From assembly GCF_014268595.2 (NCBI RefSeq), contig NZ_CP077091.1:4570001-4634000 (forward strand): 64,000 nt of DNA. The letters run 5' to 3'. Positions 1-8,501 of the stretch are shown in pieces. Position numbers and translations under genes: made by a program. The notes under the pieces were generated by a model. That model searched no databases, was not told where the DNA came from, and saw only the letters and a program-made list of their open reading frames with translations. The stretch is from Pseudomonas hamedanensis (lineage in GTDB: Bacteria > Pseudomonadota > Gammaproteobacteria > Pseudomonadales > Pseudomonadaceae). Positions within the stretch are counted from its first letter, which is position 1. Every line of letters begins with the position of its first letter.

Positions 1-1
1 C

Positions 2-700
2 CGCGTCACCCAACAAACCGTCGCCATGGCCCACGCCTGCGGCGTATCGGTAGAAGGCGAGCTGGGCTGCCTGGGTTCGCTGGAAACCGGCATGGCCGGT
101 GAAGAAGACGGCATCGGCGCCGAAGGCGTTCTGGATCACAGCCAGATGCTGACCGACCCGGAAGAAGCCGCTGACTTCGTCAAGCGCACCCAGGTCGACG
201 CCCTGGCCATCGCCATCGGCACCAGCCACGGCGCCTACAAGTTCACCAAGCCACCGACCGGCGACGTGCTGGCGATCGACCGCATCAAGGAAATCCACAA
301 GCGCATTCCGAACACCCACCTGGTAATGCACGGTTCGTCCTCGGTGCCACAAGAGTGGCTGGCGATCATCAACCAGTACGGCGGCGACATCAAAGAAACC
401 TACGGCGTACCGGTTGAAGAAATCGTCGAAGGCATCAAGCACGGCGTGCGCAAGGTCAACATCGACACCGACCTGCGCCTGGCCTCCACCGGTGCGATGC
501 GTCGCCTGATGGCCACCAACCCGAGCGAATTCGACCCACGTAAATTCTTCGGCGCGACCGTGACTGCAATGCGTGATGTGTGTATCGCTCGTTATGAAGC
601 GTTTGGTACTGCCGGCAATGCTTCGAAGATCAAACCGATCTCGCTGGAAGCGATGTATCAGCGTTATTTGAAGGGTGAGTTGAACGCGAAGGTTAACTGA
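2..700 (+). CDS. fba: Fructose-1,6-bisphosphate aldolase, class II (3' part)
   Basis: Cleaves fructose-1,6-bisphosphate to dihydroxyacetone phosphate and glyceraldehyde-3-phosphate in the cytoplasm; in pseudomonads it serves mainly gluconeogenesis. The reading frame is open from base 2, so the start lies left of the window and about 232 C-terminal codons are present. Class II aldolase signatures are visible: VSVEGELG with the downstream acidic loop, [18 protein letters not shown] and VNIDTDLR. The C-terminus is intact and is followed by a clear terminator. The family assignment is firm. Confidence 0.95.
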   Translation, partial: RVTQQTVAMAHACGVSVEGELGCLGSLETGMAGEEDGIGAEGVLDHSQMLTDPEEAADFVKRTQVDALAIAIGTSHGAYKFTKPPTGDVLAIDRIKEIHKRIPNTHLVMHGSSSVPQEWLAIINQYGGDIKETYGVPVEEIVEGIKHGVRKVNIDTDLRLASTGAMRRLMATNPSEFDPRKFFGATVTAMRDVCIARYEAFGTAGNASKIKPISLEAMYQRYLKGELNAKVN

Positions 701-726
701 GCCTGAGTGTTGAGCTGATTTAAAAG

Positions 727-751
727 AAACCCGCCGAGAGGCGGGTTTTTT
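727..751 (+). terminator. Rho-independent terminator of fba
   Basis: A perfect stem AAACCCGCC / GGCGGGTTT closes a GAGA tetraloop and runs into a T tract, 26 bases after the fba stop codon. Confidence 0.9.
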
Positions 752-801
752 GTGGATGACTCGTTCGCTAAAATAGAGGGCATGAGTTTATGGGGTTTAA
801 A

Positions 802-1003
802 TTATGCAACATTATACGAATATACGGCTGACCATCTTGTATTGTCAGCGACACCATTTACCAAGGCTGTTGCAACAACTTTTTGTAACCCTTTTTCCGG
901 GAAGCTAATTGTAAAGCCAAAATTTCCGTCTCCGTAAGACTCTCCTGATCCCAGTTGAGTCGCGCCGTTTGGAGATAGCGTGACGTAAATCCTGCTGTTA
1001 GGA
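802..1003 (-). pseudogene. 3' remnant of an unidentified gene, possibly an Ig-like or adhesin-type domain
   Basis: On the minus strand an open frame of about 67 codons ends at a TAA at 802-804. It has coding-like composition (it contains YVTLSPNGATQLGSGESYGD and W-x-A-V-Y-S-Y near the end) and resembles a beta-sandwich repeat. It has no start codon and breaks at the GGGGACAGATTTATT element beside the RAYT transposase. I infer a gene cut by that element. The Ig-like suggestion rests only on the beta-rich pattern. Confidence 0.45.
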
Positions 1004-1065
1004 AAAAGGGGACAGATTTATTAACTCATCCCTATTGCCCCTTCGATTTTGTGTAAGCGTCCGCA

Positions 1066-1755
1066 CTATTTCGCAGGTCGCCCTCTAGAGCGCCGTGAAA
1101 TCCGCATTCCCGTGATGTTTTCAATTTGGTCTGTGAAGCGTGGACTTCCCGTCAATTGCCCTCGTTGCAACGCCCCTCTTATCAACTGCAGTTCGGAGGG
1201 TGGCGCAGCTTGATCCATGAACGCTATGTAACGATCCACGCGGGTTGAATGGTCCAAGCCAAGTCCTTTGAAGCCAGGGCCTTCATCCAGCCAAGTGTTC
1301 TCTGCAGTCTCTTTGAGCCTCAAGGAATAGCTCGACCAAGGGTAATCCTGTGCCCGAGCAATCATTTGAGCTCGCACCGGGTTGAGTTCGATATATCGGC
1401 TACAGGCCAGCAAATAGGTGTCTGTTTCGACGACACTGGATTTGTACCGACTTTCCCACAGAGTGCCCGAACGTCCTTCGAGCTTGTTGCGATAACGCGT
1501 CATGCGGCCCGCCAAGCCTTTCATTAGCTGCCCGAGTGTAGATGCGTCTTCTCTTGGAGCGAGTAGTAAATGGACATGATTGGTCATTAGGCAGAAGGCA
1601 TAGACCTTCACCTCGAAATGGTGTTTAAGTTCTTTTAAATCGCTGAGATAGCGCCGGAAGTCCTCTGGCTCGGCAAATACGACTTGCTTGTTGTGGCCTC
1701 GCTGTACGATATGATGCGGATAATTAGGTAATACAATTCGTGCCATTCTTGGCAT
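1066..1755 (-). CDS. REP-associated tyrosine transposase (RAYT, IS200/Y1 family)
   Basis: A single-copy Y1 transposase thought to mobilise REP palindromes through a single-stranded DNA mechanism. It has the family's opening PNYPHHIVQRGHN, the metal-binding HVH in TNHVHLLL (about residues 60-62) and the candidate nucleophile Tyr in SRYIELNPVRA (about residue 121). The ATG at 1755 is chosen because AGGAGG lies 4 bases upstream; a second ATG at 1746 is possible. The longer frame up to 1857 has no ribosome binding site. The last 50 codons are duplicated at 2808-2960. Confidence 0.9.
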   Translation of the reverse strand: MPRMARIVLPNYPHHIVQRGHNKQVVFAEPEDFRRYLSDLKELKHHFEVKVYAFCLMTNHVHLLLAPREDASTLGQLMKGLAGRMTRYRNKLEGRSGTLWESRYKSSVVETDTYLLACSRYIELNPVRAQMIARAQDYPWSSYSLRLKETAENTWLDEGPGFKGLGLDHSTRVDRYIAFMDQAAPPSELQLIRGALQRGQLTGSPRFTDQIENITGMRISRRSRGRPAK

Positions 1756-1861
1756 GTAGCCTCCTACGTCCTTGTAGCGATAAGGCAAGTGTAGCAGCGG
1801 AGAAGGGCAGGTGATTTCAATAGTTCTGCCCCCTTTTTTCACCTTTTTCAGTGACAAAATA

Positions 1862-1961
1862 CCTGTGGCGAGGGAGCTTGCTCCTGCTGGGGCGCGAAGC
1901 GGCCCTAAAAAAGCGGGGCCTACTACGTGTTCGAGCGGGAGTACGCTCCCTCGTCACAGGG
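1862..1961. repeat. Long palindromic repeat (GTGGCGAGGGAGC type)
   Basis: The ends CTGTGGCGAGGGAGCTTGCTCC and its complement near 1940-1961 form imperfect inverted arms around about 55 bases. A near-identical element lies at 40452-40583. The rest of 1756-2195 shows no gene. Confidence 0.75.
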
Positions 1962-2195
1962 GAAGGCGGGGATCTAAATAGATCTGTCCCCTTTTTGGTC
2001 CTTTTTGGTCCCCTTTAAGTCCTATTTCTGCTCCATGAAATGTCACCTATAACGGAAAATATCTGGATTGGCTTGGCCGGAGTCCGATATGGGTGACATT
2101 GTCATGGTCCGCGCAGCTTGTAGCGGTTAATGATAGGTTGGCGGCTAAATAAATCCGTCCACTTCATTGCTCTTTTATTGCTGTTTCAACTTAAA

Positions 2196-2504
2196 TTAAT
2201 GCCCACATACGAATTTAGTGATCTTGTTTGCGTTGTCGTACCATACCCACAGAGCATCTGATTTGTAATCCTTGGTCGTGATGCCGCTTGGCGCGACGCC
2301 GCGAACTTGTGCTGCGCCTGTCTGATTCATGTAGCTATCTAATGCTGCTTGAAACGCTGGAGAACTCGTAGGGGGAAGGCTGTTTCCGACTGCGTAAGAA
2401 ACCTCTTCTGCATTGCACGCTGCAAATGCTTGAGTTGTCAGGCTTAGAAGCGAAACAGCAGCCCCTGTGATTAGCATGTTTTTGGTGATGTTGGTTCTGT
2501 ACAT
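2196..2504 (-). CDS. Secreted I78-family-like peptidase inhibitor
   Basis: A 102-residue protein with a typical Sec signal peptide: basic start, hydrophobic core LITGAAVSLLSL, and a predicted cut after AFA or AFAA near residue 28-29. The mature part has only two cysteines, C30 and C100, placed like the single disulfide of I78 inhibitors. The C-terminal pattern (QVRGVAPSGITTKDY, then W-x-W-Y, ending in KITKFVCGH) follows the I78 layout of an inhibitory loop, a T-x-D-Y strand and a terminal CG. AAGGAG sits 9 bases before the ATG. The likely role is inhibition of serine proteases in the periplasm or outside the cell. The family call is from pattern memory. Confidence 0.65.
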   Translation of the reverse strand: MYRTNITKNMLITGAAVSLLSLTTQAFAACNAEEVSYAVGNSLPPTSSPAFQAALDSYMNQTGAAQVRGVAPSGITTKDYKSDALWVWYDNANKITKFVCGH

Positions 2505-2743
2505 TTTGGAACTCCTTGTCCGACGTATAAAAAATTGGTTTGTTGTTTGTTGTTTGCTGTTCCAGATTAATTGGGTATGTGGGTTTTGACACCTGACAGA
2601 AATTACAGTTTTTTATATTTTTTTGTTATAGGCAATAGTTCAATTTCGCTGGCGTTGGCAAGCAGGGATTCGGTGTTGTAGGCGAGGGGGCGAAGTACAT
2701 GCGGTCGGGTTCGTTGACCGTGGCCATAAATTTGGAAAAAAGA
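2505..2743. other. Intergenic region without a recognisable gene
   Basis: An AT-rich stretch upstream of the secreted inhibitor gene that must contain its promoter. I see no convincing coding signal; the short frames here lack ribosome binding sites. Confidence 0.5.
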
Positions 2744-2807
2744 AAAAAAGGGGGCAGATTTATTAAATCATCCCCTGTGCCCCTTCGATTGTGTGTAAGC
2801 GTCCGCA

Positions 2808-2960
2808 CTATTTCGCAGGTCGCCCTCTAGAGCGCCGTGAAATCCGCATTCCCGTGATGTTTTCAATTACGTCTGTGAAGCGCGGACTGCCCGTCAATTG
2901 CCCTCGTTGCAACGCCCCTCTTATCAACTGCAGTTCGGAAGGCTGCGCGGCTTGATCCAT
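2808..2960 (-). pseudogene. Truncated second copy of the RAYT transposase C-terminus
   Basis: Fifty codons in frame, from a Met-Asp-Gln-Ala-Ala-Gln start to RRSRGRPAK and a TAG stop. They match the last 50 codons of the transposase at 1066-1755 with only a couple of amino-acid differences. The match continues past the stop to about 2744, so the duplicated block is about 2744-2960 against 1003-1218. No N-terminal catalytic part is present, so it cannot act as a transposase. Confidence 0.9.
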
Positions 2961-2968
2961 CGGATTTA

Positions 2969-3012
2969 AATAAATCTGTCCCCTTAGTTTAATAAATCTG
3001 TCCCCTTAGTTT
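2969..3012. repeat. 22-bp perfect tandem duplication carrying the transposon end motif
   Basis: Two identical 22-base units (2969-2990 and 2991-3012), each containing AATAAATCTGTCCCCTTAG. The motif, read as AAGGGGACAGATTTATT on the other strand, also occurs at about 1005-1022, 1980-1995 (inverted), 2750-2766 and 3048-3065. The copies surround the RAYT gene and its fragment. Confidence 0.8.
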
Positions 3013-3056
3013 CGTAGTTTCTGTCCGCTTTGTTTCTTTGTTTCTAAAAAGGGACA

Positions 3057-3185
3057 GATTTATTAAACCCCTGGGAATCACCCGAATCGATTCTGGCAAT
3101 TGCGCACATCACCCTACTGGCGGAGCTGGCGGTGAAACGGGGGCTGGATCACGTCGAGGTGGCGCACTCCGCGGTGCACAGCTGA
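3057..3185 (+). pseudogene. Possible 3' gene remnant
   Basis: An open frame reading ESPESILAIAHITLLAELAV and onward to AVHS and a TGA at 3183-3185. It has Pseudomonas-like codon use but no start codon, and it begins inside a GGGGACAGATTTATT motif. It may be the tail of a gene disrupted by the element. I do not recognise the family. Confidence 0.25.
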
Positions 3186-3190
3186 GCTTG

Positions 3191-3275
3191 CAGGCGCGGG
3201 CCTGCTCGCGATGGCGATAGTCCGGCCGACAATGCCGCCGGGCGATATTGCGCAATCGCAAGCAGGCTTGCTTCA
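3191..3275. repeat. Degenerate REP pair
   Basis: GCGGGCCTGCTCGCGATGGCGA and an imperfect complementary arm ending CGCAAGCAGGCTTGC. It lies downstream of the large toxin-like gene. Confidence 0.6.
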
Positions 3276-3306
3276 AGGGAGCTTCAGGTCCTCCAGCACT
3301 GCCTGT

Positions 3307-6300
3307 TCAGGCAGAGGACCCCGAACGCCCCGGTTGGGGCTGCGTGTTTGTCAGTCCCAACCGGTTTACCCGTTCAGCAACCGTTCGGATCGTCATCCTG
3401 AATTCGCCGTTGGTTTGGACGTATTTCATCCACGATTCAGCATGAATGTCGTTATCGAGTGCAAACTTGACGACCGCGTAGCGGTTTCGGTTTTCCGGTT
3501 TGAGAGCAAGCTGGTGCCAGTCTCGAAAGTGCTGGTCGGTAATCCTGGTGTACTTTCCCGCGGAGCCTTTATGCAGTTTTATTGCCCTGATAGTGCCAGG
3601 GATGGTCAGCTCGCCATTTTTTGCGACGAAGGTGCGCCACCTCAAAGGGTGCAGGCGGTGAGTCCTGGCAAACGTCTCTGCGGCCTCTTTGGTGGGTTGA
3701 TTCATGCAAAGCCATATTTGAAAAAGGTTGTCTGTCAGCTTCTCGTAGTGTGCCGGCCTGAGCATCGCGTAGCCGAGCGTATTGATTTCTCCTGTGCGTT
3801 GTCTGACGAATTTGTTCCAGGACCGTACCGGGATGTTTCGTTCATTGAAAAAAGGTACGGGATCGAGAGTAGGTAAAGGGTTGGCCGATTGGGCATTGGC
3901 GGTGATCCGTTCTTCCCATTCTTTAAGCGCCCTTAATATCCGGCTGTCAGCCTTGGGGCCACCACCGGGTAACCGGTTCAGAGTATCGAGTGCCCAGAGT
4001 TGATTGGGCATCTTGCGTAATCTGAAAGAGGTAAACGCTCCGCTCGGCGTGAGCACCGGAGCGACCAGCCCTTTGGGGTCGTAGAGGTTGAATGAGTTCT
4101 GGATCCGGAATACGTGCTCTTCACCCTCTGCGCCGGTGCTGCGCACCAGCAAGTTATTGGCCGGGGAGCGATAGATGCCCGTGCCCTCGGCCAAGGAGGA
4201 CCCGGTCGGAATACCGCCCTTTACCAGCAGGCGCGCGTGTTCCTGCAAAAACGCTCTTTGGTATCCGCTCAGATCGGCGATCGGTGTTTGCTTCACCGGC
4301 CTGAACAGCATCTGCAACGGTTTGATGCCAATGCCGGTAGACCGCGCAACGCTGCCGACTTTTGTCGTCGCCGTCGCGACCTCGAACAGCACGCGCCCAG
4401 TCATCCCGCGACGGAGAATGAGGCCCGCAACGTTTTGCCCCAGGTGGCGCACGGTCTGGACGCTGATACGACCGGCGCCACCGGCCCAGCGCAACGCCGT
4501 AGAGCCCAGATGGCCTGCCCAGGGGAGCGCGCCCAGCACAGTCGTCACGACATCGACCCCGAACATGACCTTGTTGAACCTGGACTGCGCGTCCAGTTCT
4601 TCGTTGGTCACGCTTTCGGTGTCAGTCTTGTCACGCAGGTGCAAATAGTTCTGTCGATACAGTCCCGCTAGCATATCGCCGGTGTAGGCGGCCAGTCGGT
4701 GGTTTAGCAGACGAGTGTTCGCCGGTAATCGTGCCTTCAGGTAAGCCTGCCAGGCCGGGCTGCGCATCAGCGCGGACAGATGTGCTTCGCTGGCGATCTC
4801 TCGCAGGTCCATGCCGTCCGGTGCGTCCGGCGTGTACAGCACGCGCATGTCACTGTTGGTGGCAGAGAGAATCAGCACGCCGTTCACGGTTTGGCCACCG
4901 CGTCCCTCAGGAGCGTTGTTGGCCGGGTTGAACATCAGGGCGTTGGCAATGATTGCCTGTCCGTCGACGGTCTGGCGCGTTGCCGGATCGGGGCCGGCCA
5001 GGACTGCCGCCATCCATGCCGCGGCTTTTTTCTGCGTATTGTCGCTGTGCAATGCACTACGATAGGCATCAGGGCTCAATCGGGCCGACAGCGCCGAGTA
5101 TTCCAGCGCACACGCCTGATTGTTCATCCAGACCTGTTTCAGGGCTATGGCATCGGTCGTAGTGGCCTGGGGAGCCAGGTGGCTGTCCAGCACGCTTTGC
5201 GTGTATCGCTGACCAATGTTCAGCTCTTTGACCCAGCGCTCCAGGCATTGTTGATCGAGGCTGACGGCTTTGCCCTGGCGATCAAATACCCCGCGACCTT
5301 GCGTTGTAACCAGCCTGGCCGCCAGCGAGTCGTGCTCTGTCCATGCAAGGCTCTTTTCCCAGGGCTTGTTGTTTTTCAGCAGCAGGTTGGTCAGCGTCAT
5401 GCGAGTGGTTGCGAGGCTTTCATGCAGCGTACCAAACCCGGCCTGTACGCCAGAGCCGACCCGGGTTCTAGTGGTCTGAATGACGATGGTCTGGTCCGGG
5501 TCGACGCCCTCGGACGGGTAGTCTGCCCTGGCCTGGCCGTCCGGCCCTTTTTCTTCGAGGTATGTGCGTATCTTCAGCAGCACCTGTTCCTTGGCGTACT
5601 CCGCCAGGGAGGGGATGAGAGCTTTCCATTGCTGACTCAGTTGTTGCTGTTTTTCTTCTGCGGTCTGCGCCAGCTCTTGCAGCGCCTTGCGGTCATTGGG
5701 GCTGAGGCGTTTTTCCCATTCCGGTCGCCAGTGCTCCAGCAACTGCCGATTACGTGCCATGAATGCGTCGGCCATATCCAGCAATTCGATCAGTTCTGTG
5801 CGGGCATTGCTTGCACTGTCCGGCTCATCTTCGGTCAGCCCCAGAATCGTATGGATATCTGTCTGCTGCTTGTCCAACATTGCCTGGATACTGTCGGCGA
5901 CAAAGTCGTCCGCTATCGGTGCGAAGGCGTGGCGCAGGTCGCTGCCCCACAAACCGGTTTTCGTGTGTTGTACCGCTAGCGGCAAACCGACGGCGAGCAA
6001 CCTGCCGGTGTCGTCGCCGGCATTGAAGCGTGCCACCAACGTGTTACGTAGCGCTTGCAGGGTCGGCATCTCTTCAAAGCCCAGATGCGGTGTATAGAGC
6101 ACCACCAGGCCGGCGTCGCTGCTCCCGCCGACGCCTCGGCTATCGAGATTTTTGTGTCTGTGGGGCCAATGAGGAAGCACCGGGCTGGAACCGTCCCGGG
6201 CCGTCAGGACGAAACTGCCCGCCAGGCGTGCGCCTTCGGCGGTGCCACTGTTGACCGTCAATTGATAGACGCCAGGCCGCGCGCCGTCGCTGAAGTTGAC

Positions 6301-8184
6301 CTCACGCCGGGCCAAAGTCGGATAGCGCAGCGCGCTGTCGATCAACTGTTTCGCCTGTGGGCTCAGAGTCTGGTCGGCTGTGCGCAGGCACGCCTGAACA
6401 TCCAGGGCCTGGCGATGAAGCTCGATCAACCGCACCTGTGGGCAGTTCAGCTCAGGGGCGATCGGGGTCTGCCAGTAAGCGCTGACCTGTTCGCACAAGC
6501 GCGCCTGCAGAGCATCAGCCAGTTGCGCCAGTGAGCCGCTCAGCAGGATCTGCTCGGCTTCGTTGCAAGCCGTGGGGCTGCTGAATACGCCTTCGGTGAC
6601 CGGAGCGGCGTCCTCCGGTTGCACAGCGTCATCCTCATCACTGGGCACAGCGGTGTTTTCCCACAGCAACAAGGTGCGCAGCGCTTCGAGCAATGGGCGA
6701 GAAGACTCCAGTCGGCGAAGACCATCGTCATCGGTCTGGTAGTGGTTTACATATAAACCGGCGAATCCGCTATCGGTCGGCAGCTGTGGGAAGGTCTCCT
6801 TGAGCAGAGATGTGAGGGCCGTCTGCAGTGAAGGATGCCGCTGCTCGTCGAGTACATCGCCGATCTGCTGATTGAGATCGTTCCAGCGTTGAATCAAGCG
6901 TGTCTGTTGCTCGGTGTCCGGCAGAGCCTGCGCGGTGATGTTCATCGGCGGGGGCGTTTCAGGCAATCGCGCGATCAAGTCCGGACAGCCCTTGAGCGGC
7001 AGCGCCAGGGCGGAATGCAAGCGCGTGGCCAAGGCCTCGAAGGTTGTCCGGGGCGAGTCGAAGGCGTGATCCAGTTCGGCTTCCTGCTGTTGGCGGCAAG
7101 CCTTCAGGCAAGCACTGAACACCGCGCCGGTGATCGGGCTGTAACGCAAGTTCTGCCCCTGGCTCAACACCTCGCTGGCGCGAGCCCTTTCGCTGAGCGC
7201 AATGTTCTTGAGCAGCAGCGTTTTCTCAAGGCCTGCCACGAGGCGACGGTGCATGAAATTTTCCATGGCGGTGAAGTGCTGGAATATCTCGATGCCGAAT
7301 TGCGGGGTGTAAAGCACGGTGGGTCGCGCGCCATGCAATTGCTCGGTAATGATGAAACAGCCGCTCAACGGGGCCGACCATTCCGGCAAATCCGTCGCAT
7401 ACAACGTAATGCCCACGACTTGCTCGGGCCTGGCGGTGTTCGTGGTCTCGTGGAGTACAAGATTTTCGATCAGTTGCCGGCCTTCGGTCACCACCGCCAG
7501 GTAGGTCCTGGCAGTGTCCAACGCGGTCTGGCGTTGTAGGTCGGCAGGCTTTTGCTGCAACGCCTGCTCGGCTTGCAGTAGCTGTTGTCGGGCATCGTGC
7601 AGTTTGAGGTCCGCCTCGAGACGAAACGCCATGCGCTGTTTTTGACTGACAGCCTCATGCACCGTCAGCGCACCCGTGGTGACATGGGGCGACGACCAGA
7701 ATGCCTCAAGCGCAAGCCAATAGAGCATCGGGCTGTCCTGCTGCAAATCACTGATCAGTGTATTCACTGCCGTGACTTCCAGGGCGCCGATTTCGCCATC
7801 GCGACCTGTGCCGACAGCGCGAGGGTAAAACCCCACTGCGCGGTCGACGCGCGCGGTTTCCGGCTCTTTTTCCAGTTCGGTCGCTGATTGTCCCGTCGCA
7901 ATGGCGTCCTGCAACACCTGTGTCAGGTTGCGCGTGCGGGTGAGGCGCGCTGGCTGTGCGGTGTTGTCCTGCGCGTCCGGCGGCGTGTCATAAATGTACT
8001 CATTGAGAAACACCGCGTCGGGATCAGGCGGGCTGTCGGGTACAAGGTTTGCCAGGCCCTGCCGTAAATGCGTGGCCATTACCGCCGCGAAGTCCGGCTG
8101 CGCGTCGAGCAGATGCTCGATGGCGGCGATGCACGCCGGCAATCGGCGCAGGGCGCCTTCAGGTTTGAGTGAGGATGAAGTCAT
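3307..8184 (-). CDS. Giant dermonecrotic-toxin-like (DUF6543-type) protein
   Basis: A 1625-residue protein of the large toxin-like family common in Pseudomonas, annotated as DUF6543 or dermonecrotic toxin domain. There is no signal peptide. Three related modules are visible, each ending in a strand with VLYTP (about residues 290-294, 695-699 and 1115-1119), preceded by a G-x-F/L-x-L/I-T-type strand and followed by an amphipathic helix. Glutamine- and leucine-rich coiled-coil-like stretches lie at 190-245 and 795-875. A hydrophobic glycine-rich segment at about 1207-1290 could insert in membranes. The C-terminus (1440-1610) has three copies of an F-x8-I/L-x3-W-x3-F/Y-V-x3-G-E motif. AAGGAA precedes the ATG by 9 bases. 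Secretion route, target and activity cannot be read from sequence; it may be a secreted effector or a contact-dependent toxin. Confidence 0.75.
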   Translation of the reverse strand: MTSSSLKPEGALRRLPACIAAIEHLLDAQPDFAAVMATHLRQGLANLVPDSPPDPDAVFLNEYIYDTPPDAQDNTAQPARLTRTRNLTQVLQDAIATGQSATELEKEPETARVDRAVGFYPRAVGTGRDGEIGALEVTAVNTLISDLQQDSPMLYWLALEAFWSSPHVTTGALTVHEAVSQKQRMAFRLEADLKLHDARQQLLQAEQALQQKPADLQRQTALDTARTYLAVVTEGRQLIENLVLHETTNTARPEQVVGITLYATDLPEWSAPLSGCFIITEQLHGARPTVLYTPQFGIEIFQHFTAMENFMHRRLVAGLEKTLLLKNIALSERARASEVLSQGQNLRYSPITGAVFSACLKACRQQQEAELDHAFDSPRTTFEALATRLHSALALPLKGCPDLIARLPETPPPMNITAQALPDTEQQTRLIQRWNDLNQQIGDVLDEQRHPSLQTALTSLLKETFPQLPTDSGFAGLYVNHYQTDDDGLRRLESSRPLLEALRTLLLWENTAVPSDEDDAVQPEDAAPVTEGVFSSPTACNEAEQILLSGSLAQLADALQARLCEQVSAYWQTPIAPELNCPQVRLIELHRQALDVQACLRTADQTLSPQAKQLIDSALRYPTLARREVNFSDGARPGVYQLTVNSGTAEGARLAGSFVLTARDGSSPVLPHWPHRHKNLDSRGVGGSSDAGLVVLYTPHLGFEEMPTLQALRNTLVARFNAGDDTGRLLAVGLPLAVQHTKTGLWGSDLRHAFAPIADDFVADSIQAMLDKQQTDIHTILGLTEDEPDSASNARTELIELLDMADAFMARNRQLLEHWRPEWEKRLSPNDRKALQELAQTAEEKQQQLSQQWKALIPSLAEYAKEQVLLKIRTYLEEKGPDGQARADYPSEGVDPDQTIVIQTTRTRVGSGVQAGFGTLHESLATTRMTLTNLLLKNNKPWEKSLAWTEHDSLAARLVTTQGRGVFDRQGKAVSLDQQCLERWVKELNIGQRYTQSVLDSHLAPQATTTDAIALKQVWMNNQACALEYSALSARLSPDAYRSALHSDNTQKKAAAWMAAVLAGPDPATRQTVDGQAIIANALMFNPANNAPEGRGGQTVNGVLILSATNSDMRVLYTPDAPDGMDLREIASEAHLSALMRSPAWQAYLKARLPANTRLLNHRLAAYTGDMLAGLYRQNYLHLRDKTDTESVTNEELDAQSRFNKVMFGVDVVTTVLGALPWAGHLGSTALRWAGGAGRISVQTVRHLGQNVAGLILRRGMTGRVLFEVATATTKVGSVARSTGIGIKPLQMLFRPVKQTPIADLSGYQRAFLQEHARLLVKGGIPTGSSLAEGTGIYRSPANNLLVRSTGAEGEEHVFRIQNSFNLYDPKGLVAPVLTPSGAFTSFRLRKMPNQLWALDTLNRLPGGGPKADSRILRALKEWEERITANAQSANPLPTLDPVPFFNERNIPVRSWNKFVRQRTGEINTLGYAMLRPAHYEKLTDNLFQIWLCMNQPTKEAAETFARTHRLHPLRWRTFVAKNGELTIPGTIRAIKLHKGSAGKYTRITDQHFRDWHQLALKPENRNRYAVVKFALDNDIHAESWMKYVQTNGEFRMTIRTVAERVNRLGLTNTQPQPGRSGSSA

Positions 8185-8501
8185 GACCCGGGGTTCCTTA
8201 AGGTAGGTTCAACATGCAGTGCCGCCCGTGCTGGCGGTGCTGCACGCGAATCGAACAATCGATTCGACCTACCCTAATGGCTCGCGCCAACGGACCCGAT
8301 ATACATGGTTACTACATGGCGAGTGTGCCTGTTGCCGCTTGTGTCGGCCTGCGCGCCGGTTGCACAGGCAAACGCCTAATGTGACTGTCAAAAGCTGGAT
8401 GTATATTTCTAAATGATCTAAAAGCCTGTCAGATATGACAGTAGTGACTATTTTATTAAAGGCTTACCGTAAGTGCTCACTTCTATTTAAGGATGCACGA
8501 A
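8185..8501. promoter_or_regulatory. Divergent promoter region with two inverted repeats
   Basis: This 317-bp spacer separates the toxin-like gene from the divergent AT-rich gene. It holds a hairpin GAATCG-AACAAT-CGATTC near 8248-8267 and an operator-like inverted repeat CTGTCA-GATA-TGACAG at 8428-8443, about 60 bases before the rightward start codon. Composition shifts from GC-rich to AT-rich at about 8390. No gene is seen. Confidence 0.5.

Noticed and set aside
752..937. Rightward 61-codon frame after the fba terminator
   Set aside because: Starts inside the terminator's T tract with no ribosome binding site, and overlaps a better coding-like frame on the other strand.
2335..2592. Leftward 85-codon frame overlapping the I78-type gene
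   Set aside because: Out of frame with a gene that has a clear signal peptide and ribosome binding site; low-complexity translation.
3211..7539. Many long rightward frames opposite the toxin-like gene, and similar long frames opposite the c-di-GMP protein, BetT, BetA, DgcA and others
   Set aside because: Antisense shadows of GC-rich genes: low-complexity R/A/G/H-rich translations, no ribosome binding sites, and the opposite strand holds a recognised protein.
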